From Anaerolineae bacterium (GTDB lineage: Bacteria; Chloroflexota; Anaerolineae; Promineifilales; Promineifilaceae): a stretch of DNA of 57,060 nt. The stretch's first letter is position 1. Every line of letters starts with the position of its first letter. The notes beneath the pieces are model-generated. The model was not told the DNA's origin, did not search any database, and was given only the letters and a program-made list of their open reading frames with translations. The stretch is taken from assembly GCA_023384355.1 (NCBI GenBank), contig JAHDWL010000020.1, forward strand, positions 1 to 57,060, in the 5' to 3' direction. Positions 41,721-50,313 of this stretch are shown piece after piece. The translations under genes were made by a program, and so were the position numbers.

Positions 41721-42821
41721 TTAACGAATCGCCAATTCTGTCGCTTTGTCGAACAGCTGCATGTTGCTCATATCAAATGCCACGGTGATCTCATTACCGC
41801 TATGAACGCCCTGACGTGGGTCAACGATGCCGACGAAGCTGTTTTTGCCGGATGTCATGTAGAGATGAAGTTCATGGCCGAGAAGTTCGACTACCTCGAC
41901 GGTCGCCTTCACGTTCTCGCCGATGATGTTGGTCGGCGCATACTCAGGGGAGTGGATGTGTTCCGGCCGGATGCCCATGATCACCTCTTTGCCGACATAT
42001 GGGGCATACGTTTCCTTGCGATCATCCGGAACGCGAACGCGGAAATCCCCGGTATCAATAAACTGCCTGCCCTCTTCGCTGACCAGTGTCGCATTGAAGA
42101 AGTTCATGGCCGGACTACCGATGAAGCCGGCAACGAACACGTTCACCGGCGTGTTGTAGAGATTCCGGGGTGTGTCACACTGTTGGAGGATGCCATCGGC
42201 CAGTACGGCGATGCGGTCACCCATCGTCATGGCCTCGACCTGGTCATGGGTCACATAAATGAAGGTCGTTCCCAGTCGCTTATGCAGCTTGCTGATCTCG
42301 GCTCGGGCTGTGACGCGCAGCTTGGCATCGAGGTTGGATAGTGGCTCATCCATGAGGAACACAGAAGGCTCACGAACGATGGCGCGGCAGACCGCGACAC
42401 GTTGCCGCTGGCCGCCAGAGAGTGCTTTAGGTTTGCGGTCGAGCAAATTTGAAAGCCCCATGATCTCGGCTGCTTCTTTCACGCGACGGTCAATTTCTTC
42501 CTTGGGCATCTTGCGCAGCTTGAGACCAAAAGCCATGTTGTCATAGACGCTCATGTGCGGATAAAGCGCGTAGGACTGGAAAACCATCGCGATGTCCCGA
42601 TCCTTCGGTGGGACGTCGTTGACCACACGGTCACCGATGAGAATTTCGCCTTCTGTAACTTCCTCAAGTCCAGCCAGCATGCGCAAATTGGTTGACTTGC
42701 CGCAACCTGACGGCCCGACGAAGACCATGAATTCTTTATCGGCGATCTCAAGATTGAAGTCCTTGATGACGCTGACGTCGCCAAACCGCTTGTAAACGTG
42801 CCGGAAGCTAACACTCGCCAT
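41721..42821 (-). CDS. Sugar ABC transporter ATPase, UgpC/MalK/MsmX type
   Basis: A 366-residue ATPase. Walker A is GPSGCGKST, the signature is LSGGQRQR, Walker B is [16 protein letters not shown], and the His switch is in YVTHDQ. The C-terminal OB-type domain (about 240-366) is that of CUT1 family ATPases. It energises uptake of oligosaccharides or glycerol phosphate. No permease or binding protein gene is next to it, so it may serve several transporters, as MsmX does. ATG 42821 has AGGAG 7 nt upstream. It has its own promoter with tandem repeats. Confidence 0.93.
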   Translation of the reverse strand: MASVSFRHVYKRFGDVSVIKDFNLEIADKEFMVFVGPSGCGKSTNLRMLAGLEEVTEGEILIGDRVVNDVPPKDRDIAMVFQSYALYPHMSVYDNMAFGLKLRKMPKEEIDRRVKEAAEIMGLSNLLDRKPKALSGGQRQRVAVCRAIVREPSVFLMDEPLSNLDAKLRVTARAEISKLHKRLGTTFIYVTHDQVEAMTMGDRIAVLADGILQQCDTPRNLYNTPVNVFVAGFIGSPAMNFFNATLVSEEGRQFIDTGDFRVRVPDDRKETYAPYVGKEVIMGIRPEHIHSPEYAPTNIIGENVKATVEVVELLGHELHLYMTSGKNSFVGIVDPRQGVHSGNEITVAFDMSNMQLFDKATELAIR

Positions 42822-42891
42822 GGTTGTCTCCTGTTTCTCGGTGTGAAAAAAAATTCGTGTCCGTGAATGTTTTCGCCGGATGATAGGAGTG

Positions 42892-42919
42892 ACTATAGCT
42901 TTCAATGACAGCACGTCAA
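42892..42919 (-). promoter_or_regulatory. Promoter of the sugar ATPase gene
   Basis: Minus strand TTGACG, a 16-bp spacer and TATAGT; the leader would be about 65 nt. Confidence 0.7.
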
Positions 42920-42925
42920 TAGAAC

Positions 42926-42966
42926 TGTCTAAGAACGTGGTGAATTTGTCTAAATACGTGGTGATC
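42926..42966. repeat. Tandem direct repeats upstream of the ATPase promoter
   Basis: Two copies of an 18-bp unit, TGTCTAAGAACGTGGTGA and TGTCTAAATACGTGGTGA (16 of 18 identical), spaced exactly 21 bp apart. They lie right upstream of the -35 box, on one face of the helix. Confidence 0.8.
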
Positions 42967-43035
42967 AGAATGCGTATTGGTTAAATGGCTTTGACCGCTT
43001 TTCAGCCAATCAGGGCAATGGGAAATATCAGGCCG

Positions 43036-43371
43036 TCAGAGAATGAATAACCCTTCAAGGCGAGCCAGCTCGACAATATCGGACGGGAGATCGGGTGGCA
43101 TGTAACGGGCATAATCCTTAATCCAATTGGCAATGCTCTGATGATTCACATTGAGTCTTCGGCCAATCTCACGCATCGAATGCCCTTCGAGGTATAACTG
43201 CAATGCCACAAAACGAACATCTTCGTCGTAACCCTGTTCTTTGGGGATTGGGGTGTAGCGGCAACCACACAACCCGCAGCGAAAGCGCTGGCTTCCGGCT
43301 GGTGTGCGGCCGTCCCGGGATTGGCGGCTGTTTTTAAAGCAGCGGGGGCAGGTCGGAGGGGGCAGGGTCAT
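43036..43371 (-). CDS. IS1 InsA-like zinc-ribbon/HTH protein, without DDE domain
   Basis: A 111-residue protein with a zinc ribbon (CPRC near residue 8 and CGLC near residue 32) and a helix-turn-helix with HSMREIGRRLNVNHQSIANWI. This is the N-terminal organisation of IS1-type transposases. The sequence ends at IVELARLEGLFIL, where the catalytic domain of such transposases would begin, and no DDE-type coding sequence follows. It is either a remnant or a domesticated DNA-binding protein. The start lies 6 nt after the kinase stop, on the same strand. Confidence 0.72.
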   Translation of the reverse strand: MTLPPPTCPRCFKNSRQSRDGRTPAGSQRFRCGLCGCRYTPIPKEQGYDEDVRFVALQLYLEGHSMREIGRRLNVNHQSIANWIKDYARYMPPDLPSDIVELARLEGLFIL

Positions 43372-43377
43372 CAGGTA

Positions 43378-44412
43378 TTACAGAAGCGTGGCAATAAGGG
43401 CCAGGAAAAAAAGTGTCAAAGCGATAACAGCGATGACCCAGTTGGCGCGCAGGGCCTCACCGAATGTTACCGGGGTTGCCGGCCTGGTGCCGTGACCAAA
43501 TAACGCCTGCGTGAATTGTTCAATGGTCTGCGGGCGGTCGTCCGGGTGCATCTCCATGGCCCAAATAATCGTCTCGGATACATGGTGCGAGATTTCGGAA
43601 TTCAATTGGTCGGGTGGGCGCAGGATGCGCGGGTTTAGAAATCGCGCCTTGGCATCCGGCGGTGGAAAGTCTGTCAACAAATGGTAGAAAGTTGCGCCTA
43701 AAGCGTAGATATCAGTGCGGACGTCGGTGTGGCCGCTGTCGCCGCCGTATTGTTCAAGTGGCGTATAGAGCGCGGTACCGCGCCCCTGTACCACAGTGAT
43801 GGTCCGCGCTTCATCGGGGGAGAGGAGCTTGACCAGCCCGAAATCGACCAGCTTAATGCGGCCGTCGGGCGTCAACTTGATATTACCGGGCTTGATATCC
43901 CGATGGACGACCGGAGGAGATTGCCGGTGTAAATAGCTTAACGCATCCACAATCTGGGACGCCCAACCTAACACTGTGTCCTCACTCAACTGGGAATTTT
44001 GGGAATGGGCATCGTCGAGTAATTGCTTCAGATCCTTGCCCGGCACATAATCCATCACGAGGTAGTCGCGATTGTCGTCGGAGAAAAAGTCCGAAACTTT
44101 GGGCAAATTGGGATGGTCAAGCTGAGCAAGAATGCTTGCTTCCTGAAGAAATTGCAAGTGTGATTGATCTCGCAACTCCTGCGAAAGATGTGGGTCTGGG
44201 GTTACCTCTTTGATTGCGCATAAGCGACCCGGCAGCCTCAGGTCTTCGGCCCGATATACGCTGCCCATGCCGCCCTGGCCCACGATATTGGTCAGCCGGT
44301 AACGATCGCGCAGGACTGTGCCTTCCATATGAGGCTGCACATCGCCGTATGTTATGTCCATCGCCGCCTGAGTCGGGTGGACACCAGACTCTATTACTGG
44401 ACTATCACTCAT
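43378..44412 (-). CDS. Serine/threonine protein kinase with C-terminal membrane anchor
   Basis: A 344-residue Hanks-type kinase from ATG 44412. The glycine loop is VGQGGMGSVYRA, the ATP lysine is in CAIKE, the catalytic loop HRDIKPGN and DFG are intact, and the activation segment is long. A single membrane helix ends the protein (WVIAVIALTLFFLALIATLL), so the kinase domain is N-terminal and cytoplasmic. It lacks extracellular sensor repeats. An upstream ATG (44421) overlaps the -10 box, which makes the second ATG the better, leaderless, start. It faces the FHA regulator gene. Confidence 0.9.
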   Translation of the reverse strand: MSDSPVIESGVHPTQAAMDITYGDVQPHMEGTVLRDRYRLTNIVGQGGMGSVYRAEDLRLPGRLCAIKEVTPDPHLSQELRDQSHLQFLQEASILAQLDHPNLPKVSDFFSDDNRDYLVMDYVPGKDLKQLLDDAHSQNSQLSEDTVLGWASQIVDALSYLHRQSPPVVHRDIKPGNIKLTPDGRIKLVDFGLVKLLSPDEARTITVVQGRGTALYTPLEQYGGDSGHTDVRTDIYALGATFYHLLTDFPPPDAKARFLNPRILRPPDQLNSEISHHVSETIIWAMEMHPDDRPQTIEQFTQALFGHGTRPATPVTFGEALRANWVIAVIALTLFFLALIATLL

Positions 44413-44419
44413 GCTATCC

Positions 44420-44449
44420 ATTATAATGCAAAGGTCAGAAGGCTGTCAT
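44420..44449 (-). promoter_or_regulatory. Promoter giving a leaderless kinase mRNA
   Basis: Minus strand ATGACA, an 18-bp spacer and TATAAT; predicted start of transcription falls on ATG 44412. The two divergent start codons are 85 bp apart. Confidence 0.65.
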
Positions 44450-44497
44450 ACTTGGTGGGCAATGATGATCCGCCGATAAAGTCGAGGAAATGGACTC

Positions 44498-45136
44498 ATG
44501 GATGATAGACCCGTCTTGCTGGTGAGCGAGGGAGAACTTGTCGGCCAACGCTGGACCCTTGCGAATGATGAGATGCTTATCGGCCGCGGCACTGACGCGG
44601 ATATTGTGTTACCAGAGCGGCAGGTTTCTCGCTACCACCTAAAAATCCACCATCGCGACGGGCGATATGCGCTGGAAGACCTCGACAGCAAGAACGGCAC
44701 CTTTCTCAATGGACAGCAGGTGAAGGGCACCGTTCCGTTGCAGGATGGCGATGAAATTCAGATCGCCCTTTGTGTGCGCCTATTATTTGTCGGCACTGAT
44801 GCAACGGTCCCCTTAAGTTTCGATCTTCCGCGAACCGATGGCGGTATGGTGCTCGAGGAAAACAAGAGAACAGTTTCGATTAAGGGGCGAGAACTGGACC
44901 CACCGCTCTCGTTAGCTCAATTTCGTTTGTTGCAAATGCTGTTTGATGCCAACGGATCTGTTTGCGGCCGGGATGACATCATTGAGGCGGTCTGGCCGGG
45001 TACAGGTGGGGTGGGGGTTTCCGAACAGGCCATTGATGCGCTGGTGCGCCGGCTGCGCGATCGCCTGGCAGAACTTGACGATCACAATTACATCGTCACT
45101 GTTCGGGGGCACGGCTTCAGACTCGACAATCCCTAG
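44498..45136 (+). CDS. FHA-domain winged-helix regulator
   Basis: A 212-residue fusion. The N-terminal FHA domain (about residues 20-95) shows IGRGTDADIVLP, SRYHLKI and DLDSKNGTFLNG, the phosphothreonine-binding set. The C-terminal half is an OmpR-type winged helix (about 115-210; LSLAQFRLLQML, IDALVRRLRDRLAE, IVTVRGHGFRLD). There is no receiver domain. It should bind DNA under control of threonine phosphorylation, most simply by the divergent kinase. Domain order is the reverse of mycobacterial EmbR. Confidence 0.88.
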   Translation: MDDRPVLLVSEGELVGQRWTLANDEMLIGRGTDADIVLPERQVSRYHLKIHHRDGRYALEDLDSKNGTFLNGQQVKGTVPLQDGDEIQIALCVRLLFVGTDATVPLSFDLPRTDGGMVLEENKRTVSIKGRELDPPLSLAQFRLLQMLFDANGSVCGRDDIIEAVWPGTGGVGVSEQAIDALVRRLRDRLAELDDHNYIVTVRGHGFRLDNP

Positions 45137-45145
45137 TAATTTAAA

Positions 45146-45181
45146 GGGAGGAGATCAGGCATATTAGCCTGATCGCCGCCC
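45146..45181 (-). terminator. Terminator between the FHA and CpXC genes
   Basis: Stem GATCAGGC/GCCTGATC with a 6-nt loop, extended outward by GG and GGG pairs with two A-G mismatches. In the minus direction it is followed by TTTAAATTA. Confidence 0.6.
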
Positions 45182-45210
45182 GTCAATGTGACCCGATTTC
45201 GATCACAGAT

Positions 45211-46566
45211 TTATTTATCGCCGACCACCGCCAGCCTTGCGATCAATTCGCCTCTGATCTCGGCCAACCGCCCCGCCAGGTCTTCCTGTCCGGCGTGGTC
45301 CGATTGTTCGATCAGCATATCAACCACCTCGATAAGCTGGTCGTTGATGAGTTCGGGGGAAGCATCCATGAGTCGTGTCCGTTCGGCTTTACCGGCGGAA
45401 CTGACAAGTTGGGTCAGCATCCTTACTTCCGGCGGCGTCTCCCCCTGGATTTGCGTGATGACAAGCTCCTGAACCTGGCGGAGTTTTTCTGCCCCCACCT
45501 GGTTTTTGTCCTGTTCGGCGCGGATCAGTCTGGCTTCCAGCACATGCATAAATGCATCATCGATTCGCCCAATATTTTCGGCGACGGCCTCCTCCATATT
45601 TCGGGCATTCAATATTTCGTCCAACGTGTCCTGGGCATCCTGAAGGACTTGCCTGGCTGCCTCCTGCATCTCCAGTTGCATCTGAAGGAGTTGATCGCGC
45701 ACCCGACCAAGTCGCTGTGCGCCGGCCTTATCCCCCCTTTTTTCCCGGTTCTCAACTTCAGACGTGAGCAGGGCGAAGAAGTCGTAAGTGAGGGCGCCGC
45801 GGCCGGTCAGGGCGAGAGCATTGACCAGTGAGTCATCCGAATCATTGGCGATGACATGCTTGGCCAATATTTCCGGCGTCAAGGCTCCGGCCTTCTTGGC
45901 GTCGCGGCTCATCGCGTGGATAGCGATCTGTTGCTTCTCCAGGCGGCGGCCGACCTCTGTTTGTGTCATCAGTTTGGCTTGCAGGTTCAACAGCCCCACC
46001 ACCAGGTTGCTGTCGTTCATCTGGCTTGTGGCCTCGATCTGGGCGCGCAGGATGCTGAAGAAGGTCTCGTCAATATCCCGGCTACGATCCTTGATCAAAT
46101 AATTCTGAACATCTTCGGAGGCAGTGGCCAGTGTTCGCAGGAGTTCTACCTGGCGTTGTTGTTTGGCCAACATGTCCGGCGTGACGCCCTCAGTCTCCCA
46201 TACCTTTTCCATGAAACTTTGCATGGTCAGAATGGTCTGTGGTTGCAACATGTAGGCACGTCGCTTTTCCATAGGGGTCTGATCGATGACTTGCTGGACG
46301 AGTCGCCCGATCAATTCTTCTCGTCGCACCTGATCGAGATTCATCTCCTGCGGCACATGGACCATAAACAGGTCGTGCGCGGGGTCGTGGTACAGAAGTG
46401 GCGTGGCAATACGACCGCCCACGCCGCAATTCGGGCAGACGGCAAAATTCAATTGTCCCGAGAGCAGCATCTCCTTCAGTTGAGGTTGGCGGACGGCATC
46501 GATAATCTGATGGATGTCGGCCAGATAGGGCGTGCCGCAATTCGGGCAGATGATCTGTGTTTGCAT
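45211..46566 (-). CDS. CpXC-domain protein
   Basis: A 451-residue protein. Its N-terminal CpXC domain has two zinc-knuckle pairs, ICPNCGTPY and VCPNCGVGGR. The remaining 350 residues are almost all helical and rich in Gln, Glu, Leu and Arg, probably coiled coil (about residues 240-330). Function of CpXC proteins is unknown. ATG 46566 follows AAAGGAGACAT. It lies 94 nt downstream of the histidine kinase gene on the same strand, probably in one transcript. Confidence 0.75.
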   Translation of the reverse strand: MQTQIICPNCGTPYLADIHQIIDAVRQPQLKEMLLSGQLNFAVCPNCGVGGRIATPLLYHDPAHDLFMVHVPQEMNLDQVRREELIGRLVQQVIDQTPMEKRRAYMLQPQTILTMQSFMEKVWETEGVTPDMLAKQQRQVELLRTLATASEDVQNYLIKDRSRDIDETFFSILRAQIEATSQMNDSNLVVGLLNLQAKLMTQTEVGRRLEKQQIAIHAMSRDAKKAGALTPEILAKHVIANDSDDSLVNALALTGRGALTYDFFALLTSEVENREKRGDKAGAQRLGRVRDQLLQMQLEMQEAARQVLQDAQDTLDEILNARNMEEAVAENIGRIDDAFMHVLEARLIRAEQDKNQVGAEKLRQVQELVITQIQGETPPEVRMLTQLVSSAGKAERTRLMDASPELINDQLIEVVDMLIEQSDHAGQEDLAGRLAEIRGELIARLAVVGDK

Positions 46567-46660
46567 ATGTCTCCTTTCAATCACACGGCGGAATGTCGGC
46601 CACCGCTCGATTGTGCGTGCCGCCCTGTTCGCCATGAATTACTTTATTATTATGGTGAGT

Positions 46661-48268
46661 TCACCCTCTGGGTAGAGAGAATGTGAAAGTCGTCCCTCGC
46701 GCCCCAGGTTCAATGTCGCTGTTGCTTTGGAGCCAGATTCGGCCGTTATGGGCTTCGATGATGGCACGCGACAGGTAAAGCCCCAGGCCCGTCCCTTCGG
46801 TTTTACGGCTGAGTGCGTTGTCGAGTCGTGAGAATTTCTGGAATATCCGGCTCTGATCGCGGGCAGGTATGCCAATTCCTTCATCGCGAACCGACACAGT
46901 CACGTGCTCCGGGTAAATCTGGCCTGAGATGGTGATTTTCCCGCCATCCGGTGAATATTTAATAGCGTTGCTAATCAGGTTATTCAGCACCTGGGTTAGA
47001 CGTCGTTCATCCCCGATCACGGATGGAAAATCATCCGGGAAATCCGTTTGCATTTGGTGCTGCTCATTTTGCGGTGCGAAGCGCCTGATGACAAGCTCAG
47101 ACAGCCTGGAAATGTTGACTTCATCGCTCATTTCCAATGTAAACGTGCCGGCTTGCAACCGGGATGCCTCCAGCAAGTTATCAATCAGGCTGTTTAGATT
47201 GTCGGCCTCCTCCTCAATCACCGATAGCGATTCATCGAGCACTTCCGGTGACCATTTGCCGTCGGGTCGGCGCAAAGTGCCTGCATAGCCCTTGATGATC
47301 GATACGGGCGTTTTCAATTCGTGGCTGATAACTGAAATAAAGGTTTTCTGGAGTGCCTCCTCCTCGCGATAGCGCGTGAGATCCCGGACACTGGCGATGA
47401 TGTTGGTCATCCGGCCATCTGTGTCCATCATCGCTGCATAGGTAATGCCCAGATTGATCGTGCTGCGATCGCTCTCGCAAGAGCTATCGCGATGCCGGCG
47501 CGCTTCACCTTCCACGTAAAGATGGGCGCTGTTAAGCATAGGCCAATTGTTGTCGAGAGCTGATTGTAAATCCGAGTCGGACTTCAATGCGATCCAGTCG
47601 ATCACCTCGTTGTGTGTTCGACCAATCGCCTCTGCTGCCGGCCATCCGGTCATATGGCTCAAGGTCTTGTTAAATACGGTGATCCTCAAGTGCGAATCGA
47701 GGATCATCACACCGTCCGCACTTTGCTCCAGGATGGCATCAAGGCGTTGTTTTTCCTGAATGACCTGCTGGTAGAGTTTTGCGTTGCGTACGGTGATGGC
47801 CGCCTGTTCGGCGAAGCTGCGCAGCAAGTTTGGCGCATCCTCTACAAAATAATAATTACCGGATTGGAACACATAGATGAGACCGATCACGTTCCCGCCA
47901 ATCGACAGGGGTAGACGAATGACCTGGGAGAGTCCCAGATTCGCCTCACGCGCGATTTTACTCAATTGGTCTCTCATCTCCGGGAATACGTCCCCTTCCT
48001 GACCTTCACGGTAAGGAATTCCGCGCACAAGTGGTGCGAAATGATCGACAAGATGGGGAGGGATGCCGTAAACTGCCGCCACACGAAGCGGATCGATGCC
48101 ATTCTCCGATAGGGCGATTATGCCGGCCTGGCCGGCCACAAGCTCCACGGCCGATTTCAGGATGAGCCGCAAGAGATCATGCAGGTCAAGTTCAGCCGTC
48201 ATGGCTCGGCTGATGGCCAGTAAATATTCGCGTTGCAGGATGCGGACGTCGACAAGGGCTCTTGACAT
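46661..48268 (-). CDS. Sensor histidine kinase (GAF-PAS)
   Basis: A 535-residue soluble kinase with a GAF domain (about residues 25-165), a PAS domain (about 175-300), the H-box SHELKTP near residue 316, and a HATPase domain with the N-box NNLISNAIKYS, G1 DEGIGIP and G2 GTGLGLYLS. No membrane segment is present, so it senses a cytoplasmic signal. No response regulator gene is adjacent. The FHA regulator nearby has no receiver domain and cannot be its partner in the usual way. Confidence 0.9.
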   Translation of the reverse strand: MSRALVDVRILQREYLLAISRAMTAELDLHDLLRLILKSAVELVAGQAGIIALSENGIDPLRVAAVYGIPPHLVDHFAPLVRGIPYREGQEGDVFPEMRDQLSKIAREANLGLSQVIRLPLSIGGNVIGLIYVFQSGNYYFVEDAPNLLRSFAEQAAITVRNAKLYQQVIQEKQRLDAILEQSADGVMILDSHLRITVFNKTLSHMTGWPAAEAIGRTHNEVIDWIALKSDSDLQSALDNNWPMLNSAHLYVEGEARRHRDSSCESDRSTINLGITYAAMMDTDGRMTNIIASVRDLTRYREEEALQKTFISVISHELKTPVSIIKGYAGTLRRPDGKWSPEVLDESLSVIEEEADNLNSLIDNLLEASRLQAGTFTLEMSDEVNISRLSELVIRRFAPQNEQHQMQTDFPDDFPSVIGDERRLTQVLNNLISNAIKYSPDGGKITISGQIYPEHVTVSVRDEGIGIPARDQSRIFQKFSRLDNALSRKTEGTGLGLYLSRAIIEAHNGRIWLQSNSDIEPGARGTTFTFSLPRG

Positions 48269-48503
48269 ATTCTTGGTGACTCAATTCGCGATTGTTGATT
48301 CTAACACAACAGTATGTTGACCTGCACAGTCGGGACGCCATTCACTAAAAATTGAACCCGGCCGCAGGTCGCTGGGTCATTGTTTGCCCGATCCCGTATG
48401 TAAAAACGCTCCCGGATTGCTGCATTGACTAAAGAATAATGGTGAACTCTTTGAATTGCATAATACCGGTGTTAGAGTTGCGTCGATAGTCAGGTGATGC
48501 AAC

Positions 48504-49313
48504 ATGCCATTCATCGAGGAACGGGGTTTAAGTTTTTATTACGAATCATCCGGGAGTCGTGCTGCGCCACCGCTCCTGATCATCTCCGGGTTGTCTGATT
48601 ACACTGCAAAGTGTAACTGGCAAACAGCTGAGCTGTCTGAGGATTATTTCGTCATCACGTTCGACAATCGCGGTGCGGGGCAATCCTCAACCCCACCACC
48701 GGGCTATTCTGTGGCCGATATGGCCGAAGACGCTACGGCTGTACTTGATGCGCTTGCAATCCCTGCCGCTCATGTTTTCGGGTTTAGTTTGGGCGGTATG
48801 ATCGCCTTGAATCTGGTGCTTAACCACCCGGAACGGGTGCGGCGCCTCGTGTTGGGTTGCACAACGGCTGGTGGTGATTTATTCATTCAACCCGATGAGC
48901 TGGTGGTGAGTGCACTGACCCAACCGATCAGAACCGGCGATCGCCGCCAGGATTTTCTTGCAGGCGTTAGGAACTCAGTCAGCAAACGATCCCTTGTGGA
49001 GCGACCGGAATTGATCGATTCACTGGCGCAACTGGCAGAGAGAAACCTGCAAACCCCGCTCGGATATGCCGGACAGATTCAGGCCGCGTTGGCGCATGAT
49101 GTGGCCGGGAGATTGGACGAAATATCTTCCCCCACTTTGGTACTTCATGGGGCGGACGATCGGGTCTTCCCTTTGGAGAACGGCCGTTTGCTTGCCGGCC
49201 AAATCCCCGCTGCGCGATTTATCGAGTATCCCGAAGCCGGCCACCTGTTTTTTATTGAGAAGGCCGATGAGGTAAACCGGGATATCCGGGCGCATCTCAT
49301 GGAAACGTCATAA
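48504..49313 (+). CDS. Alpha/beta hydrolase
   Basis: A 269-residue alpha/beta hydrolase. Features are DNRGAGQS (oxyanion region), the nucleophile elbow GFSLGG near residue 94, an Asp in HGADDRVFP and a His in EAGHLFF. It resembles 3-oxoadipate enol-lactonase and related ester hydrolases, but the substrate is not fixed by sequence. AGGTGA precedes the ATG. It begins a four-gene plus-strand set with gaps of 22-26 nt. The 235 bp upstream (48269-48503) show no gene. Confidence 0.82.
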   Translation: MPFIEERGLSFYYESSGSRAAPPLLIISGLSDYTAKCNWQTAELSEDYFVITFDNRGAGQSSTPPPGYSVADMAEDATAVLDALAIPAAHVFGFSLGGMIALNLVLNHPERVRRLVLGCTTAGGDLFIQPDELVVSALTQPIRTGDRRQDFLAGVRNSVSKRSLVERPELIDSLAQLAERNLQTPLGYAGQIQAALAHDVAGRLDEISSPTLVLHGADDRVFPLENGRLLAGQIPAARFIEYPEAGHLFFIEKADEVNRDIRAHLMETS

Positions 49314-49339
49314 GGCGTAAACAGACGAGGGAATCGATC

Positions 49340-50290
49340 ATGATCGATTTTGCGGGCATACAGATTGGCCACACAACCTATCCCGAGCTCTACACGGGTT
49401 GCACTGTCTTCCTGTGTCCTGACGGCACATGGGGAGCTGTGGATGCCAGAGGACCGGCTCCTGGAAGCCGGGAATTAGCCCTGCTGGCCCCGGACAAGCC
49501 TGAAGATAAAGAAGTCGATGCCGTTTTGTTGACCGGCGGGAGCGCTTTCGGGCTGGCGGCGGCCGATGGCGTCATGAAGTATCTTGCAGAGAAAGGACGT
49601 GGGCACCCGACACCGATCCGTCCCGTGCCAATCGTGCCCGCGGCCGTGGTCTACGATTTTTTCTTCAATATGGGATCTTTCACACCTAACGCCGAGAGCG
49701 GGTATAACGCCTGTGTCGCTGCAGAAACATATGAGGGTGATATCGAGCAAGGAAACGTCGGCGCGGGAACCGGGGTGCTGGTCGGCAAATGGGCCGGATT
49801 CGAGCATATGATGAAGGGTGGTTTTGGCGTGTCGTCCATACGGGTTGGCGATGTCGTTGTTGCCGCCGCCGCCGTGGTTAACGCTGTGGGCGACATCGTT
49901 GATGATGACGGTCGAGTGCTGGCCGGAGCCCGAAGTTCGGAAGGCGGATGGGAGGTTTCCCGGAATCCGTTGAGGTATACGGAATTCCGCCCACCGCTTC
50001 CAACCGGAACGAACACAACACTGGTCGTTGCGGCAACGAACGCGAGACTTTCGCGTAGTGAATTGGCCCGGATGACACACCAAGCCCATAATGGACTGGC
50101 CATCTCTGTGCGTCCCAGCCATACGCGCCATGACGGCGATATTGCCTTTGCACTCTCCACACGTCGGGTCGACGCACCAATCGACCTGGTGAATAATCTG
50201 ACTGTTGCCGCTGTCAGTGAGGCGATCCGCAATGGTGTCCGCTTCGCCGACACGCTGATGTCTGTTTCGGGTCCTGGTTCAATGCGATAA
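49340..50290 (+). CDS. P1-family (DmpA-like) self-processing aminopeptidase
   Basis: A 316-residue P1 peptidase. Such proteins cleave themselves before a Thr or Ser that becomes the nucleophile of the mature enzyme; here the likely site is N225-T226 in TGTNTTLVVAATNA. The LTGGSAFGLAAADGV and GNVGAGTGVLVGKW blocks match family structure motifs. Members release N-terminal amino acids or beta-peptides. The start is ATG 49340. It follows the hydrolase by 26 nt. Confidence 0.87.
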   Translation: MIDFAGIQIGHTTYPELYTGCTVFLCPDGTWGAVDARGPAPGSRELALLAPDKPEDKEVDAVLLTGGSAFGLAAADGVMKYLAEKGRGHPTPIRPVPIVPAAVVYDFFFNMGSFTPNAESGYNACVAAETYEGDIEQGNVGAGTGVLVGKWAGFEHMMKGGFGVSSIRVGDVVVAAAAVVNAVGDIVDDDGRVLAGARSSEGGWEVSRNPLRYTEFRPPLPTGTNTTLVVAATNARLSRSELARMTHQAHNGLAISVRPSHTRHDGDIAFALSTRRVDAPIDLVNNLTVAAVSEAIRNGVRFADTLMSVSGPGSMR

Positions 50291-50313
50291 GCTCAGAAAG
50301 GAGTTGGTTCTGA

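Noticed and set aside
42926-42966. Start of a CRISPR array
   Set aside because: Only two copies, 21-bp period with a 3-bp gap and no spacers.
43036-43371. A complete IS1 element
   Set aside because: No catalytic domain, no second frame and no terminal inverted repeats were found on either side.
45856-46686. A 276-residue plus-strand open frame
   Set aside because: Antisense to the CpXC gene; low-quality composition and no motif.
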